DNA of 64,000 nucleotides from JAGNDO01 sp963704975. Its GTDB lineage: Bacteria > Chloroflexota > Anaerolineae > Caldilineales > Caldilineaceae. The position numbers and the translations under genes were made by a program. Every line of letters begins with the position of its first letter. Position 1 is the first letter of the stretch. This document shows, in pieces, positions 21,075-30,294 of this stretch. The DNA lies in NCBI GenBank assembly GCA_963704975.1, contig CAVPIK010000034.1:62001-126000 (forward strand), in the 5' to 3' direction. The notes below the pieces were generated by a model. It was not told where the DNA came from and did no database searches. It saw nothing but the letters and a program-made list of their open reading frames with translations.

Positions 21075-21416
21075 TCAGTCTTCGGCAACCAACTGTTGAA
21101 GGGTCTGTGAGATTTTTGTCAGAACGGCTGTGTTTACTCGACCAAAGGATTTGACGATGATCGCTTGCGACAAGGTGTAGATTTTGTCCACCCTGACCTT
21201 GCCTGGGCGATTCAGACTCCCTCGCGCCAAATCAGATGAGGTAATGGTAAAACTGTACTCGGTTGGGATTGGATTCGAAGTCATGGCGACAACCACGACA
21301 TCGGCTGTCTGGCGGTTGTAAGCATCGTTGGAGATCACGATCACCGGTCGTCGTTTCTGCGAAGAGAGATCGGTAAACGGAACAGGAATCAGCACAATAT
21401 CCCCCTGATCAGGCAT
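21075..21416 (-). CDS. MazF/PemK-family endoribonuclease toxin
   Basis: The 113-residue product starts MPDQGDIVLIPVPFTDLSSQ, the standard MazF/PemK beginning (GDIVLI-PFTD), followed by KRRPVIVISNDAYN and VVAMTSNPIP. The conserved basic residue in KRRPV and the Ser/Thr in AMTS correspond to the catalytic positions of the fold. MazF proteins cleave mRNA at short sequences. The start overlaps the upstream antitoxin gene by eight bases. A longer in-frame extension upstream lacks family support. Confidence 0.85.
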   Translation of the reverse strand: MPDQGDIVLIPVPFTDLSSQKRRPVIVISNDAYNRQTADVVVVAMTSNPIPTEYSFTITSSDLARGSLNRPGKVRVDKIYTLSQAIIVKSFGRVNTAVLTKISQTLQQLVAED

Positions 21417-21630
21417 CGTTCCACTCCTCGTCGTCAAAGGCGTTGTCCCAAAAGTCCAAACTGCTTTGGGCTGCGGCAAGCAGATCATCGAACGGATCGG
21501 CTTGGTCTTCCATGACAAAAACCATCACCCGCGCCCCCGGTCGCAGAGGAACCGGCAGGATGACCTGCCCGTCCGCCGAAACCGTGACATCATATCTGAG
21601 CGCAGGTTGAGGAGCGGAGAGTGCTTGCAT
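21409..21630 (-). CDS. Antitoxin partner of MazF (AbrB/MazE-like)
   Basis: The 73-residue product begins MQALSAPQPALRYDVTVSAD and contains the beta-rich DNA-binding-like stretch VTVSADGQVILPVPLRPGAR, then an acidic tail (DPFDDLLAAAQSSLDFWDNA) of the kind that wraps the MazF dimer. A clear AGGAGG site six bases before the ATG supports this start. Position directly upstream and overlapping the toxin fits an autoregulated type II pair. Confidence 0.75.
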   Translation of the reverse strand: MQALSAPQPALRYDVTVSADGQVILPVPLRPGARVMVFVMEDQADPFDDLLAAAQSSLDFWDNAFDDEEWNDA

Positions 21631-21875
21631 ACAAAACCTCCTGAACGGGTTCATCACATGGATCGATAGTGCGGATTGTAGCACACAGAGAATGATTCCC
21701 CAAGGTGTTTCGTTCAAGCCAGACATCCTTCATGAACTGCCCTTGGTCAAAAAGATCACACACCGCTTACCCGTTCCAACACCCCCCAACCACTTAGATC
21801 GCTGATCCCCACCCACCAAGTTCCGACCCCGTTCCCCATCCCCCTGAAGTTCTGTTCAGAACAGATCCTCTCCTC

Positions 21876-21903
21876 TTGACGTCTTTGTTTTCCGTGCTAT
21901 ATT
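21876..21903 (+). promoter_or_regulatory. Sigma-70-like promoter
   Basis: TTGACG and TATATT are separated by 16 bases. The promoter points towards aceB, which begins about 470 bases downstream, so either the leader is long or it drives the small ORF at 22026. Confidence 0.45.
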
Positions 21904-22025
21904 GGTTTCGTGCCCATGCGCCCGCATGGACGCACACCTCCCCACCACAGAAAAAATCCGTTTGAATCCGTCCGATCCGTCCAATCCGTGTTCTATTTTG
22001 GCTTTTCATCCCAGGAACCGCCCTC

Positions 22026-22235
22026 ATGTGGACGCTCGACTGCCCGTCCCAAGCCATCCAGACCCCCATCCTGGCCCCGCGCCGGGTGGTTAGCTTTGGG
22101 CAGTCTCCCCGACCGGAGCGCAACACCCTGCTGGGTGAACCCATCGACGCCGCCGTGTTGACCGTGGCCGCGGTAACCACCGCCTGGGCCGCCCCCGTCC
22201 CCCAGGCTGCACGAAGACCCAAGGCTGTGCCCTAA
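22026..22235 (+). CDS. Doubtful small ORF
   Basis: A 69-codon frame begins MWTLDCPSQAIQTPILAPRR with an AGGA about ten bases before the ATG and a promoter-like site 125 bases upstream. The composition has no domain, membrane helix or repeat I recognise. It may be chance. Confidence 0.25.
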   Translation: MWTLDCPSQAIQTPILAPRRVVSFGQSPRPERNTLLGEPIDAAVLTVAAVTTAWAAPVPQAARRPKAVP

Positions 22236-22373
22236 GTCGATTCGATGGTTGACCGCTCCCCCGGCCACAACCGAGACTCGAACTCAGTGGCAGAGATCGT
22301 TTTCCCAGGGTTCATCGTGACGCCATGTTTCAGCGTCCGGTGAACCTTTTTCGTTTTCTCTCAAGGAGGAAGT

Positions 22374-23976
22374 ATGACAGCACAGACCCAAACCATGCCC
22401 GCGGGTGTGCAGATTCTGGGCAAGGTGACGCCCGAATACGCCCAAATCCTCACCCCGGAGGCCATGACCTTCGTGGCGGATCTGCACCGCACGTTCAACC
22501 CCACCCGCCTGGCCCTGTTGGCCAAACGGGCGGAACGCCAGAAAGCAGTTCGACGCCGGTTCCCTGCCCACCTGGCTGCCGGAGACCGCGGCCATCCGCA
22601 GCGGCGAGTGGCAAGTCGCCCCCACGCCGGACGATCTGCAAAAGCGCTGGGTGGAGATCACCGGTCCCGTCGAGCGCAAGATGATGATCAACGCCCTCAA
22701 CTCCGGCGCGGATGTCTTCATGGCCGACTTCGAGGATGCCAACTCCCCCACGTGGGAAAACTGCATCGACGGCCAGATCAACCTGATGGACGCCGTGCGC
22801 CACGACATGAGCTTCACCGACGAGGCCAAGGGCAAGTCCTATGAGCTGAACGAGACCATCGCCACCCTCCTCGTGCGGCCCCGGGGCTGGCATCTGGTGG
22901 AGAAGCATGTGCTGATCGACGGCGCGCCCATCTCGGCCAGCCTCTTCGACTTCGGCCTCTATGTCTTCCACAACATGGCCGAGCGGTTGGCTCGCGGCAC
23001 GGCCCCCTATTTCTATCTGCCCAAGCTGGAAAGCCACAAAGAAGCCCGGCTGTGGAACGATGTCTTCGTCCACGCCCAGGACAAGCTGGGCGCGCCCCAA
23101 GGCTCCATCAAGGCCACGGTGCTGGTGGAGACCGTGCTGGGCGCGCTGGAGATGGAGGAGATCCTCTACGAGCTGCGCCAACACTCCGCCGGCCTGAACG
23201 CCGGGCGCTGGGACTACATCTTCTCCTGCATCAAGAAGTTCCGCGCCCAGTCCAGCCAGGTGCTGCCGGATCGGGCCCAGGTCACCATGACCGTGCCCTT
23301 CATGAAGGCCTACACCGAGCTGATGGTGCGCACCTGCCACAAGCGGGGCGCCCACGCCATCGGCGGCATGGCGGCCTTCATCCCCAGCCGCCGGGACGCG
23401 GAGGTGAACAAGAACGCCTTCACCAAAGTCACCGCGGACAAGGTGCGGGAGTCCGCCGACGGCTGCGACGGCACCTGGGTGGCCCACCCGGACCTGGTGC
23501 CCCTGGTCCACGAGATCTTCGAAGAGCAGATGCGGGGCAAGATCAACCAGCGCACGGTCATGCGGGAAGACGTGGACGGCAAATTCACCGACGCCGACAT
23601 CACCAACATCGGCGTGCCCGGCGGCACGGTCACCGAGGCTGGCCTGCGCCTCAACATCGACGTGGGTCTGCAATACGTCAACTCCTGGCTGCTGGGCAAC
23701 GGCGCCGCCGCCATCTACAACCTCATGGAGGACGCCGCCACCGCCGAGATCTCCCGCTCCCAGATCTGGCAATGGATCCACAACAAGGCCAAGCTGGACG
23801 ATGGCCGCACCATCACCCGTGCCCTCTACGAGCAGATCCGCGACGAAGAGCTGGCCAAGAACGGCGGCCCCACCACCGGCCGCTTCGCCGACGCCGTCGA
23901 GATCATGGACAAACTGATCCTGACCGATGAGTTCCCGGAGTTTCTAACGTTGATCGCCTACGATTATTTGGATTAA
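22374..23976 (+). CDS. aceB: Malate synthase A (one frameshift)
   Basis: The enzyme condenses glyoxylate with acetyl-CoA to malate, the second step of the glyoxylate shunt. The product (about 533 residues, the normal length for form A) begins MTAQTQTMPAGVQILGKVTP. Family landmarks are FMADFEDANSPTWENCIDGQ, which carries the metal-binding acidic residues, YFYLPKLESHKEARLWNDVF and GGMAAFIPSRRDAEVN. A single indel near 22548 separates LLAKRAERQK from LPTWLPETAAIRSGEW; the rest is open. The start has a strong AAGGAGG site. It is followed by aceA on the same strand, and the two are separated by a long inverted repeat. Confidence 0.95.
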
Positions 23977-23983
23977 AGAATAT

Positions 23984-24075
23984 CAAGTGTCGTGGTGTGG
24001 GTATTTGGGGCCAGACAATTTCCCAACAATGCATGGAAGTCCTCTGGCCCCCAAATACTCGCTACACGACACTCG
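23984..24075. repeat. Imperfect inverted repeat between aceB and aceA
   Basis: AAGTGTCGTGGTGTGGGTAT on the left pairs with ATACTCGCTACACGACACT on the right, extended by TTTGGGGCCAGA against TCTGGCCCCCAAA. The stem of about 30 bp could act as a processing site, partial terminator or 3' stabiliser and so set the aceB to aceA ratio. Confidence 0.75.
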
Positions 24076-24114
24076 ATTGGCTATTCCCAACCTAACCCAA
24101 GGAGAGACCCAACC

Positions 24115-25407
24115 ATGAACCTAAACGGCAATTTTTCTAAACAAGTGGAAGATCTGAAGAAGCGCTGGGCCACAGAGGCCCGCTGGCAAGGCATCACCCG
24201 GCGCTATACCGCCGAAGAGGTGATCGCCCTGCGCACGTCGGTCAAGATCGAATACAGCCTGGCCAAGAATGGGGCCGAGAAGCTGTGGGACATGCTCCAG
24301 ACCGAGCCTTACATCAACACCTTTGGCGTGGTCACCGGCAACCAGGCCGTGCAGATGGCCAAGGCCGGTCTCAAGGCGATCTACCTCAGCGGCTGGCAGG
24401 TGGCCGGGGACAACAACAGCGCCGACGAGACCTACCCGGACCAGAGCCTCTACCCCGCGGACAGTGCGCCCAAGCTGGTCAAGCGCATCAACAACGCCTT
24501 CATGCGCGCCGACCAGGTGGAGCGCCTGGACGGCAAGGACGGTTCCCACATGTATCTGCCCATCGTGGCCGATGCCGAGGCCGGTTTTGGCGGTCCCCTC
24601 AACGCCTTTGAGCTGATGAAAGCCATGTTGGCCGCCGGGGCCGCCGGGGTCCACTTCGAGGATCAGCTCGCCTCGGCCAAGAAGTGCGGCCACATGGGCG
24701 GCAAGGTCTTGGTCCCCACCTCCACCTTCATCAACACCCTGCAAGCCGCCCGCCTGGCCGCGGATGTCATGGACGTCCCCGCCCTGGTCGTGGCCCGCAC
24801 AGACTCCCAGGACGCCACCCTGCTCACCTCGGACATCGACGAGGTGGATCGCCAATACACCACGGGCGAGCGCACGGCAGAGGGCTTCTACGGCGTGCGC
24901 AACGGCATCGACGTGGCCATCACCCGGGCCCTGGCCTACGCCCCCTACGCCGACCTGGTCTGGTGCGAGACCAAGACGCCGGATCTGGCCGACGCCAAGA
25001 AGTTCGCCGAGGCCATCCACGCCCAGTTCCCCGGCAAGATGTTGGCCTACAACTGCTCGCCCTCCTTCAACTGGAAGCGCAACCTGGACGACGCCACCAT
25101 CGCCAAGTTCCAGCGGGAGATGGGCGCAATGGGCTTCAAGTTCCAGTTCATCACCCTGGCCGGTTGGCACATGATCAACTTCCACGCCTTCGAGCTGGCC
25201 AAGGCCTACAAAGAGCGGGGCATGAGCGCCTACGTCGAGCTGCAAGAGCGAGAGTTCGCCGCCGAATCCGCCGGCTACACCGCCGCCCGCCACCAGCGGG
25301 AAGTCGGCGCCGGCTACTTCGACCAAGTCCTCCTCTCCGCCACCGGCGGCAACACCTCCACCGCCGCCCTGGTCGGCTCCACGGAAGAGGAGCAGTTCCA
25401 GCACTAG
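24115..25407 (+). CDS. aceA: Isocitrate lyase
   Basis: The enzyme splits isocitrate into succinate and glyoxylate, feeding malate synthase. The frame is open for 430 residues, the normal length, starting MNLNGNFSKQVEDLKKRWAT after an AAGGAGAG site. The active-site loop KKCGHMGGKVLVPT with the catalytic Cys is intact, as are YLSGWQVAGDNN, PIVADAEAGFGG (metal-binding Asp/Glu) and YNCSPSFNWK. It follows aceB and the pair forms the glyoxylate bypass, implying growth on acetate or fatty acids. A hairpin of the AGAAGT family follows the stop. Confidence 0.97.
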   Translation: MNLNGNFSKQVEDLKKRWATEARWQGITRRYTAEEVIALRTSVKIEYSLAKNGAEKLWDMLQTEPYINTFGVVTGNQAVQMAKAGLKAIYLSGWQVAGDNNSADETYPDQSLYPADSAPKLVKRINNAFMRADQVERLDGKDGSHMYLPIVADAEAGFGGPLNAFELMKAMLAAGAAGVHFEDQLASAKKCGHMGGKVLVPTSTFINTLQAARLAADVMDVPALVVARTDSQDATLLTSDIDEVDRQYTTGERTAEGFYGVRNGIDVAITRALAYAPYADLVWCETKTPDLADAKKFAEAIHAQFPGKMLAYNCSPSFNWKRNLDDATIAKFQREMGAMGFKFQFITLAGWHMINFHAFELAKAYKERGMSAYVELQEREFAAESAGYTAARHQREVGAGYFDQVLLSATGGNTSTAALVGSTEEEQFQH

Positions 25408-25426
25408 GCCGGGGATCCGGGTGCTA

Positions 25427-25459
25427 AGAAGTTCGACTTTTGTCAAAAGTCGAACTTCT
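25427..25459. repeat. AGAAGTTCGACTTTT hairpin, copy 1
   Basis: A perfect 15-bp stem with a three-base loop lies 20 bases after the aceA stop. Related hairpins occur at 41605, 50312 and 63297; all have the form AGAAGTYCGACTTTT and its complement. Confidence 0.85.
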
Positions 25460-25504
25460 GGCTCTACCCACCCCGTTCGGTTGAGAATACCGGCACATAA
25501 ACCA

Positions 25505-25546
25505 CAAAGCGGTTGGGGATCGGACATCCGATCCCCAACCGCTTTG
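25505..25546. repeat. Perfect 20-bp palindrome
   Basis: The arm CAAAGCGGTTGGGGATCGGA is followed after two bases by its exact complement. It lies in the gap before the hypothetical gene at 25654 and has no T-run, so its role may be structural rather than termination. AATCAACC-type octamers follow at 25598-25640. Confidence 0.8.
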
Positions 25547-25653
25547 CGTTTACCCTCAATTTTCAGCGACTTTACCTTCCCCGCCCAATCAACTATACTT
25601 CAACCAACAAATCAACCAATCCACAAATCAACCAATTTCCCCGGAGCAACCCC

Positions 25654-26251
25654 ATGACCCAATCAAACTACGTCCTCGCCGAAGACCCGGCGGTCGATCT
25701 GGCGTTGGTCCAGGCGATGGCCGAGGAGTTGGAAGATTATCTGGTCAAGGATGATCTCTTCCGCCAGATGACCGTGCGCACCCCCGCCGGGGATCAGCGC
25801 CCCCAGATGTCCGGCAGCGATCTGCTCGTGCGTCTCCACCGCCTGCACGGGGAGCGGGACAAACTCACCCCGGCCCAGCAGACCGCCCTGGATCAGGTGC
25901 AGACCAGCGTGGATGCCACCATCCACAGCCTGCGCACCCGCTTTCTGGAGCGGCTGGAGCGGGACATGAAATCCCGGCTCAACAGCCTGCGCTGGTTTAT
26001 CGACGACTGCCGCCAGGATCGAAAACGCTGCCGCAGCGAATTCCCCTACGAGATTCGCAACCGGCAGCGGATTGAAGAAATTCTAAAAGTGTTGGGCGAC
26101 GGACTTGGACGCCACCCTGGCCGCCCAACTACGCCAGATCGACGAACGCATCCAATACATGACCGTGGCCGGCGACTTCATCTGGGACGAAAAGCTGCAA
26201 CCCCTCTTCCCCCGGGGCGTTTATTGGTATCTGTACGTCTTGCCAAAGTGA
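25654..26251 (+). CDS. Hypothetical coiled-coil protein (one frameshift)
   Basis: The product of about 198 residues begins MTQSNYVLAEDPAVDLALVQ and is mainly helical and charged (AEELEDYLVKDDLFRQMTV, RLERDMKSRLNSLRWFIDD, ERDKLTPAQQTALDQVQ). An indel near 26100 separates EILKVLGD from LDATLAAQLRQIDERIQYMT, after which the protein ends LFPRGVYWYLYVLPK. No enzyme motif is visible. It is convergent with the membrane protein gene at 26308. I do not recognise the family; similar alpha-helical proteins of unknown function occur in Chloroflexota as far as I recall. Confidence 0.6.
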
Positions 26252-26307
26252 TGCGAGTTGCGAGATGCGAGTTGCCTGTGTCGCAACCGCTAACTCGCAT
26301 CTCACAT
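26250..26307. repeat. Tandem and inverted GATGCGAGTT units
   Basis: ATGCGAGTTGCGAGATGCGA gives two copies of ATGCGAGTTGC-type units, facing an inverted AACTCGCATCTCACATCT at 26282-26300. It fills the space between two convergent genes. Confidence 0.6.
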
Positions 26308-27859
26308 CTACTTAACCTCCGACATCATCTCCAGCCGCAGGTGACGGAAGACCGATTGGGCGGGTCCTGACGCCATGTACTCCACATCGGTGATGCGGCA
26401 ATGGAGCACCGCCTCTTCGCCTTCCAGCCGGAAGGTCAGCCCTTTTTGGGCTTCCAACGGCTTGGGATCATCGGACTCCAGCTTGGACTGGTCCCACTCG
26501 CCGCTTTGGAAGAGATGGGGACTGAGCAGATGTTGGGTGCGGGTGGCGATCTGGCTCTTCTCGAATAGCCACACCTCCAGCGCCGTGGCCGAGTCGGCGC
26601 TGCTCCCCGTGCTGAGTTTGCTCACGGCCATGCCCCCTTCCCCGACGTAGCCCCGCTCGCCCCGGTTGATCGACTTGGCAATCTCGAAGTCATCCCCAGC
26701 AAAAAACTCCGCCACAAAATAACCTTCCTGATCTGGCGAAAAACGCACGGATGGGGCCGGGGCCGCTTTTTGTGTTTTGGCCGACGCGCCTTGATTGCCC
26801 TCACCGCCAAACGCATTGCTCAACCGCCCGCCCAAACCGGATAGCCCGGCCAAGCCGCCCATCACCGAGCTGGACCGTTCCGGCTCATCCCGGCGTCGTT
26901 GATCGACCTGGGCTGGGGGAAGCGGATCCAGGTCCATCATCTCGTCGTCATCAACGTCATCGCTGGGGAGGGGAGCTGGGGGCGGTTCGGCGTCAAAGTC
27001 TGCGACCGGCCCGATGGGGTGGAAGGGATCGCCCTGGATCTGCGGGGCGGCGGGGCGGCGGCTGCCTTTGTAGTCTTGATGAAAGATGTAGTCTGCGTCG
27101 TGGTTTGCGGGTGTGGGGGCAACAGAAGCTGGCGCAGGGGTTGGGACAGAAACTGGGCTTGGCTCTGGGGGGAGGGGGGCTCGGATGCTTCCAGCGCTTG
27201 GGAAGTTCGGCCCCACCGCGTCCGCCGGGACGCGGGCCGGATTGTAGGTGCGGCCAAAGGCGTCCCGGTTCTGTGCCGAGGAGCGGGCCAGTCGATAGGC
27301 AATGTACCCGCCGCCCAGGATCAGCACGGCCCCGGCCAAAACCAGCGCCAAGGGACCGGCCAGATCCGACAGTAAATTGCCAAGTCCACTGCCGTCTGCT
27401 TCGGATGGGGCGGTTGCCTCCTGGGGCACAGCAGTCGGGGCTACCGTCGGCACCGCTTCGGCGACTGCTCCTTGGCCGATACCCGGGGAACTGGGGGGGA
27501 TTCCTGCGGAAAGATAGAGCAAGCTCGACCGTTTGGTGCTGCTTTCCGTCCCCAGCTTGGCCAGCGCAACCATCACCAGGCTGCCGGGGTCTTCGTCCGG
27601 CCCGGCCAGCTCGGCAAGCCGAGTCTTGGGCCGTGTCCAGATCGCTGGTGGCCGCATAGGCTTCGGCGATGGTCTGGACATAGTCAATTTTGGCCTGTTC
27701 GCTCAGATCCTGGGGCAAAGCATTGATCCACGTCACCGCCAACGGTCCCCAGCCCAGGCCCAGACCGACAGCTAATCCAAGCCCCAGGGCGATCAGAATG
27801 CCCAGAATCAGCAGGCGTTGGTTTGGTTGATTGGTGGTCTGCATATCGTTCTCCCGCAC
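26308..27859 (-). CDS. Two-helix membrane protein of unknown function (one frameshift)
   Basis: The joined product is about 516 residues. It starts MRENDMQTTNQPNQRLLIL (a second ATG at 27844 is possible) with a first hydrophobic helix (LILGILIALGLGLAVGLGLG), then an indel near 27612, a Pro/Ala-rich stretch, a second helix (GPLALVLAGAVLILGGGYIA), a long low-complexity Pro-rich and acidic linker (ADFDAEPPPAPLPSDDVDDD), and a compact C-terminal domain containing SVRFSPDQEGYFVAEFFAGD and ALEVWLFEKSQIATRTQHLL. The C-terminal domain looks globular and cytoplasmic. I do not know its family. It lies downstream of manC on the same strand. Confidence 0.6.
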
Positions 27860-27891
27860 AGTTTGAATTGGATGCTATGACGAAACGGGCC

Positions 27892-28974
27892 TTAGCACAA
27901 GGTATCCCGCTGCTGTTCTTGCAACATCTCCACGATCTTCTTCACCTTCTGCATCTGCTTTTTGGGGCCGATGAGCAGGGCGTCGGGCGTGTCCACCACC
28001 ACCATGTCTTCCAGGCCGATCAGGGCGATGAGGCGGTCGCCGCCATAGACGATGTTGCGCACGCTGTCCAGGGCCAGCACATCGCCCCGGGCGATGATGT
28101 TGTCGTGGGCGTCCTTGGGCAGCACATCTTCCAAGGCGTCCCAACTGCCCACGTCGTTCCAGCCCGCTTCCAGGGGGACCATGGCCACCTGTTTGGCCCC
28201 TTCCATGATGCCATAGTCGATGCTGACCCCGTCCAGGCCACCCCACACCTCTCGCAGCACCCGGTCGGCCTCGGCGGCGTCTGCCCCAGCCTGGGCGGTG
28301 GCGATGGTCTGCAAGCCGGCATAGAGGTCGGGAAGTTGTCGGGCCACCTCTTCCAACATGCGATCGACCCGAAAGACGAAGATACCCCCATTCCAGAAGT
28401 AGCCCCCATCATTCAAAAAAGCCCGGGCTGTGGCCAAATTGGGCTTTTCCAAGAAGCGATCCACCCGAAAGACGGGTACTTTGCCTGCCACATCCAGATT
28501 TTTCCCGGCTTTGATGTAGCCATAGCCCGTGTGGGGCAGGGTGGGGGTGATGCCCAAAGTGACCAAATAGCCGGCCTGGGCGGCCTGCTCGGCCTCGGCC
28601 AGGGCGGTTTGGAAGCCGGGGATGTCCGGGATGACATGGTCCGCGGGCAGGATGGCCAAGACCGCGTCCGGGTCTTGGCGCTGAAGGGCGATGCAGGCCA
28701 GACCGATGGCCGGGGCGGTGTTGCGCCCGCTGGGTTCGGCCAAAATGTGGGCGGCGGGCATCTCTGGCAGTTGTTCGGCGGTCAAATTCGCATAGCGACT
28801 GCCTGTGACCACGTACAGTTGGGTCGGCGGCACCAGTCCGGCCAGGCGATCCGCCGTGGCCTGGATCATGGTGCGCCCGGTGCCGGTGATGTCGGAGAAC
28901 TGCTTGGGGTTGGCTTGGCGGCTACGGGGCCACAATCGGGTCCCCACACCACCGGCTAAAATTGCTGCATACAT
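27892..28974 (-). CDS. manC: Mannose-1-phosphate guanylyltransferase
   Basis: The enzyme makes GDP-mannose from mannose-1-phosphate and GTP, feeding glycan, glycolipid or compatible-solute synthesis. The frame is open for 360 residues. The nucleotide-binding signature is AAILAGGVGTRLWPRSR followed by PKQF, with LAEPSGRNTAPAIGLA and ILPADHVIPD and the sugar-phosphate region VDRFLEKPN and GGYFWNGGIFVFR. The length is that of the single-domain form; the isomerase domain of ManC/AlgA bifunctional enzymes is absent. The next gene on the same strand codes for the unknown membrane protein. Confidence 0.93.
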   Translation of the reverse strand: MYAAILAGGVGTRLWPRSRQANPKQFSDITGTGRTMIQATADRLAGLVPPTQLYVVTGSRYANLTAEQLPEMPAAHILAEPSGRNTAPAIGLACIALQRQDPDAVLAILPADHVIPDIPGFQTALAEAEQAAQAGYLVTLGITPTLPHTGYGYIKAGKNLDVAGKVPVFRVDRFLEKPNLATARAFLNDGGYFWNGGIFVFRVDRMLEEVARQLPDLYAGLQTIATAQAGADAAEADRVLREVWGGLDGVSIDYGIMEGAKQVAMVPLEAGWNDVGSWDALEDVLPKDAHDNIIARGDVLALDSVRNIVYGGDRLIALIGLEDMVVVDTPDALLIGPKKQMQKVKKIVEMLQEQQRDTLC

Positions 28975-29012
28975 AGTTTGCTCCTCGTTGAGTCTGATGG
29001 GATGGATACGTA

Positions 29013-30104
29013 TTATCCCCTCACATATCGCATAGTCCCCACTTGGCGCACCAGCCCTTTTAGTTCCATGATGGCTAGAAGGCCGGTGACTTGCTGTGGG
29101 GGGAGGGTGGCCCGGCGCACGATGTCGTCCACGTGGCTGGGTTCTTGGGAAAGTTGGTCCAACAGAGCTTGCTCCAATGGATTCGTGGGCACCTGTCTTT
29201 GGGCGGCGGACTGCTCGTGGATGCGGGTCATGTTCAATTCATCCAGAATGCTGGTCAGCATGTCGTCCACGGAGAGCAGGGGGGTGGCCCCATTGCGGAT
29301 CAGTTCGTTGCAGCCCACGCTGCCGGGGTGGAAGATGCTGCCGGGGACGGCGAAGACCTCCCGGCCTTGCTCAAGGGCAAACTTGGCGGTGATCAGCGCC
29401 CCGCTGGTCTGGCCGGCCTCCACCACCACCACGCCCCGGCTCAACCCGCTGATGATGCGGTTGCGGGGCGGAAAGTTGCGGGCATCCGGGCGGGTGCCCA
29501 GGGCATACTCGCTGATCACCGCGCCGCTGTGCATGATGGCTTCGCCCATGCGCCGGTTCTGTTGGGGATAGAGCTGGTCCACCCCGCTGCCCAACACGGC
29601 CAGGGTGCGCCCACCGGCATCCAGGGCGGCTTGATGGGCCACGGCATCCACCCCAAGGGCCAGTCCGCTGACCACGGTGATGCCGTTGCGGGCCAATTCT
29701 GTGGCCAGGGTGTTGGCCACTTCTCGGCCATAGGCGCTGGCCCGTCGGGTGCCCACCACGGCCACGGCCCAGCGATCTTCCGGCACCAGGGTTCCCCGCA
29801 CAAAGAGCACGGGGGGCGGATTGGGGCTGCTGCGCAGGTTTTGCGGATAGTCAGCGTCGTCCCAGGTCAGCACTGTGGCATCCGAGCGCTCGACCTTGGC
29901 CCATTCGGCGGCCAGATCCAAGGTGCGCCGGGTCTGGAGCAGACTTTCCAGGCTGCGCCGATCCAGGCCGGCGGCTTGCAGTTGGTGGATAGGGGCTTTC
30001 CAGGCAGCTTCGATGGACTGGCAGACGTCCAGCAGGGCGGAGAGACGGGTGGGGCCGATGCCCGATACCTGGTTGAAGGCGATCCAATACGCTTTGGGGT
30101 GCAT
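29013..30104 (-). CDS. dprA: DNA processing protein DprA
   Basis: DprA protects incoming single-stranded DNA and loads RecA during natural transformation. The frame is open for 363 residues from MHPKAYWIAFNQVSGIGPTR, whose helix-hairpin-helix-like start is typical. The Rossmann core is shown by VAVVGTRRASAYGREVANTL, SGLALGVDAVAHQAALD and TLAVLGSGVDQLYPQQNRR, and the C-terminal winged-helix region by EPSHVDDIVRRATLPPQQVT. The start was taken at this ATG because the promoter at 30167-30195 lies just upstream, which rules out the longer in-frame extension. No com genes are in the window. Confidence 0.92.
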   Translation of the reverse strand: MHPKAYWIAFNQVSGIGPTRLSALLDVCQSIEAAWKAPIHQLQAAGLDRRSLESLLQTRRTLDLAAEWAKVERSDATVLTWDDADYPQNLRSSPNPPPVLFVRGTLVPEDRWAVAVVGTRRASAYGREVANTLATELARNGITVVSGLALGVDAVAHQAALDAGGRTLAVLGSGVDQLYPQQNRRMGEAIMHSGAVISEYALGTRPDARNFPPRNRIISGLSRGVVVVEAGQTSGALITAKFALEQGREVFAVPGSIFHPGSVGCNELIRNGATPLLSVDDMLTSILDELNMTRIHEQSAAQRQVPTNPLEQALLDQLSQEPSHVDDIVRRATLPPQQVTGLLAIMELKGLVRQVGTMRYVRG

Positions 30105-30166
30105 AGGCGGCTTCCGAGGGGTCGATGGGCCGATGGGCCAGAGGGTGAGGCAAGGTGTATGGTTCG

Positions 30167-30195
30167 AGAATACTGTACCCGTGGGCAATTGTCAA
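30167..30195 (-). promoter_or_regulatory. Sigma-70 promoter for dprA
   Basis: On the minus strand TTGACA and TATTCT are separated by exactly 17 bases, ending about 63 bases before the dprA start. Confidence 0.65.
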
Positions 30196-30216
30196 ACAGA
30201 GCGGTTTAACTTCACT

Positions 30217-30291
30217 GTAGGGGTTTGGGTGGGCGGCGGACGAAATCTGCCATAACACAGAATTTCGTCCGCCGCCCACCCAAACCCCTAC
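30217..30291. terminator. Perfect 30-bp palindrome after rimM
   Basis: The left arm starts GTAGGGGTTTGGGTGGGCGG and the right arm is its exact 30-base complement, with a 15-base loop. It lies between the rimM stop and the dprA promoter. The outer 16 bases (GTAGGGGTTTGRGTGG) are shared with the palindrome at 53552-53630. Confidence 0.75.
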
Positions 30292-30294
30292 CTA

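Larger units (their letters stand above)
21631..22373. other. Long gene-poor interval upstream of aceB
   Basis: About 740 bases separate the toxin-antitoxin pair from aceB. The interval holds one sigma-70-like promoter (21876-21903), one doubtful small ORF, and just before aceB a strong AAGGAGG ribosome site. I see no other feature; a T-arm-like string near 22270-22290 has no matching acceptor or anticodon arms. Confidence 0.6.

Noticed and set aside
22262..22345. T-arm-like string (GAGTTCGAGTCTC on the minus strand) suggesting a tRNA
   Set aside because: The following seven bases have no matching 5' acceptor strand at the right distance, and no anticodon or D arm can be drawn.
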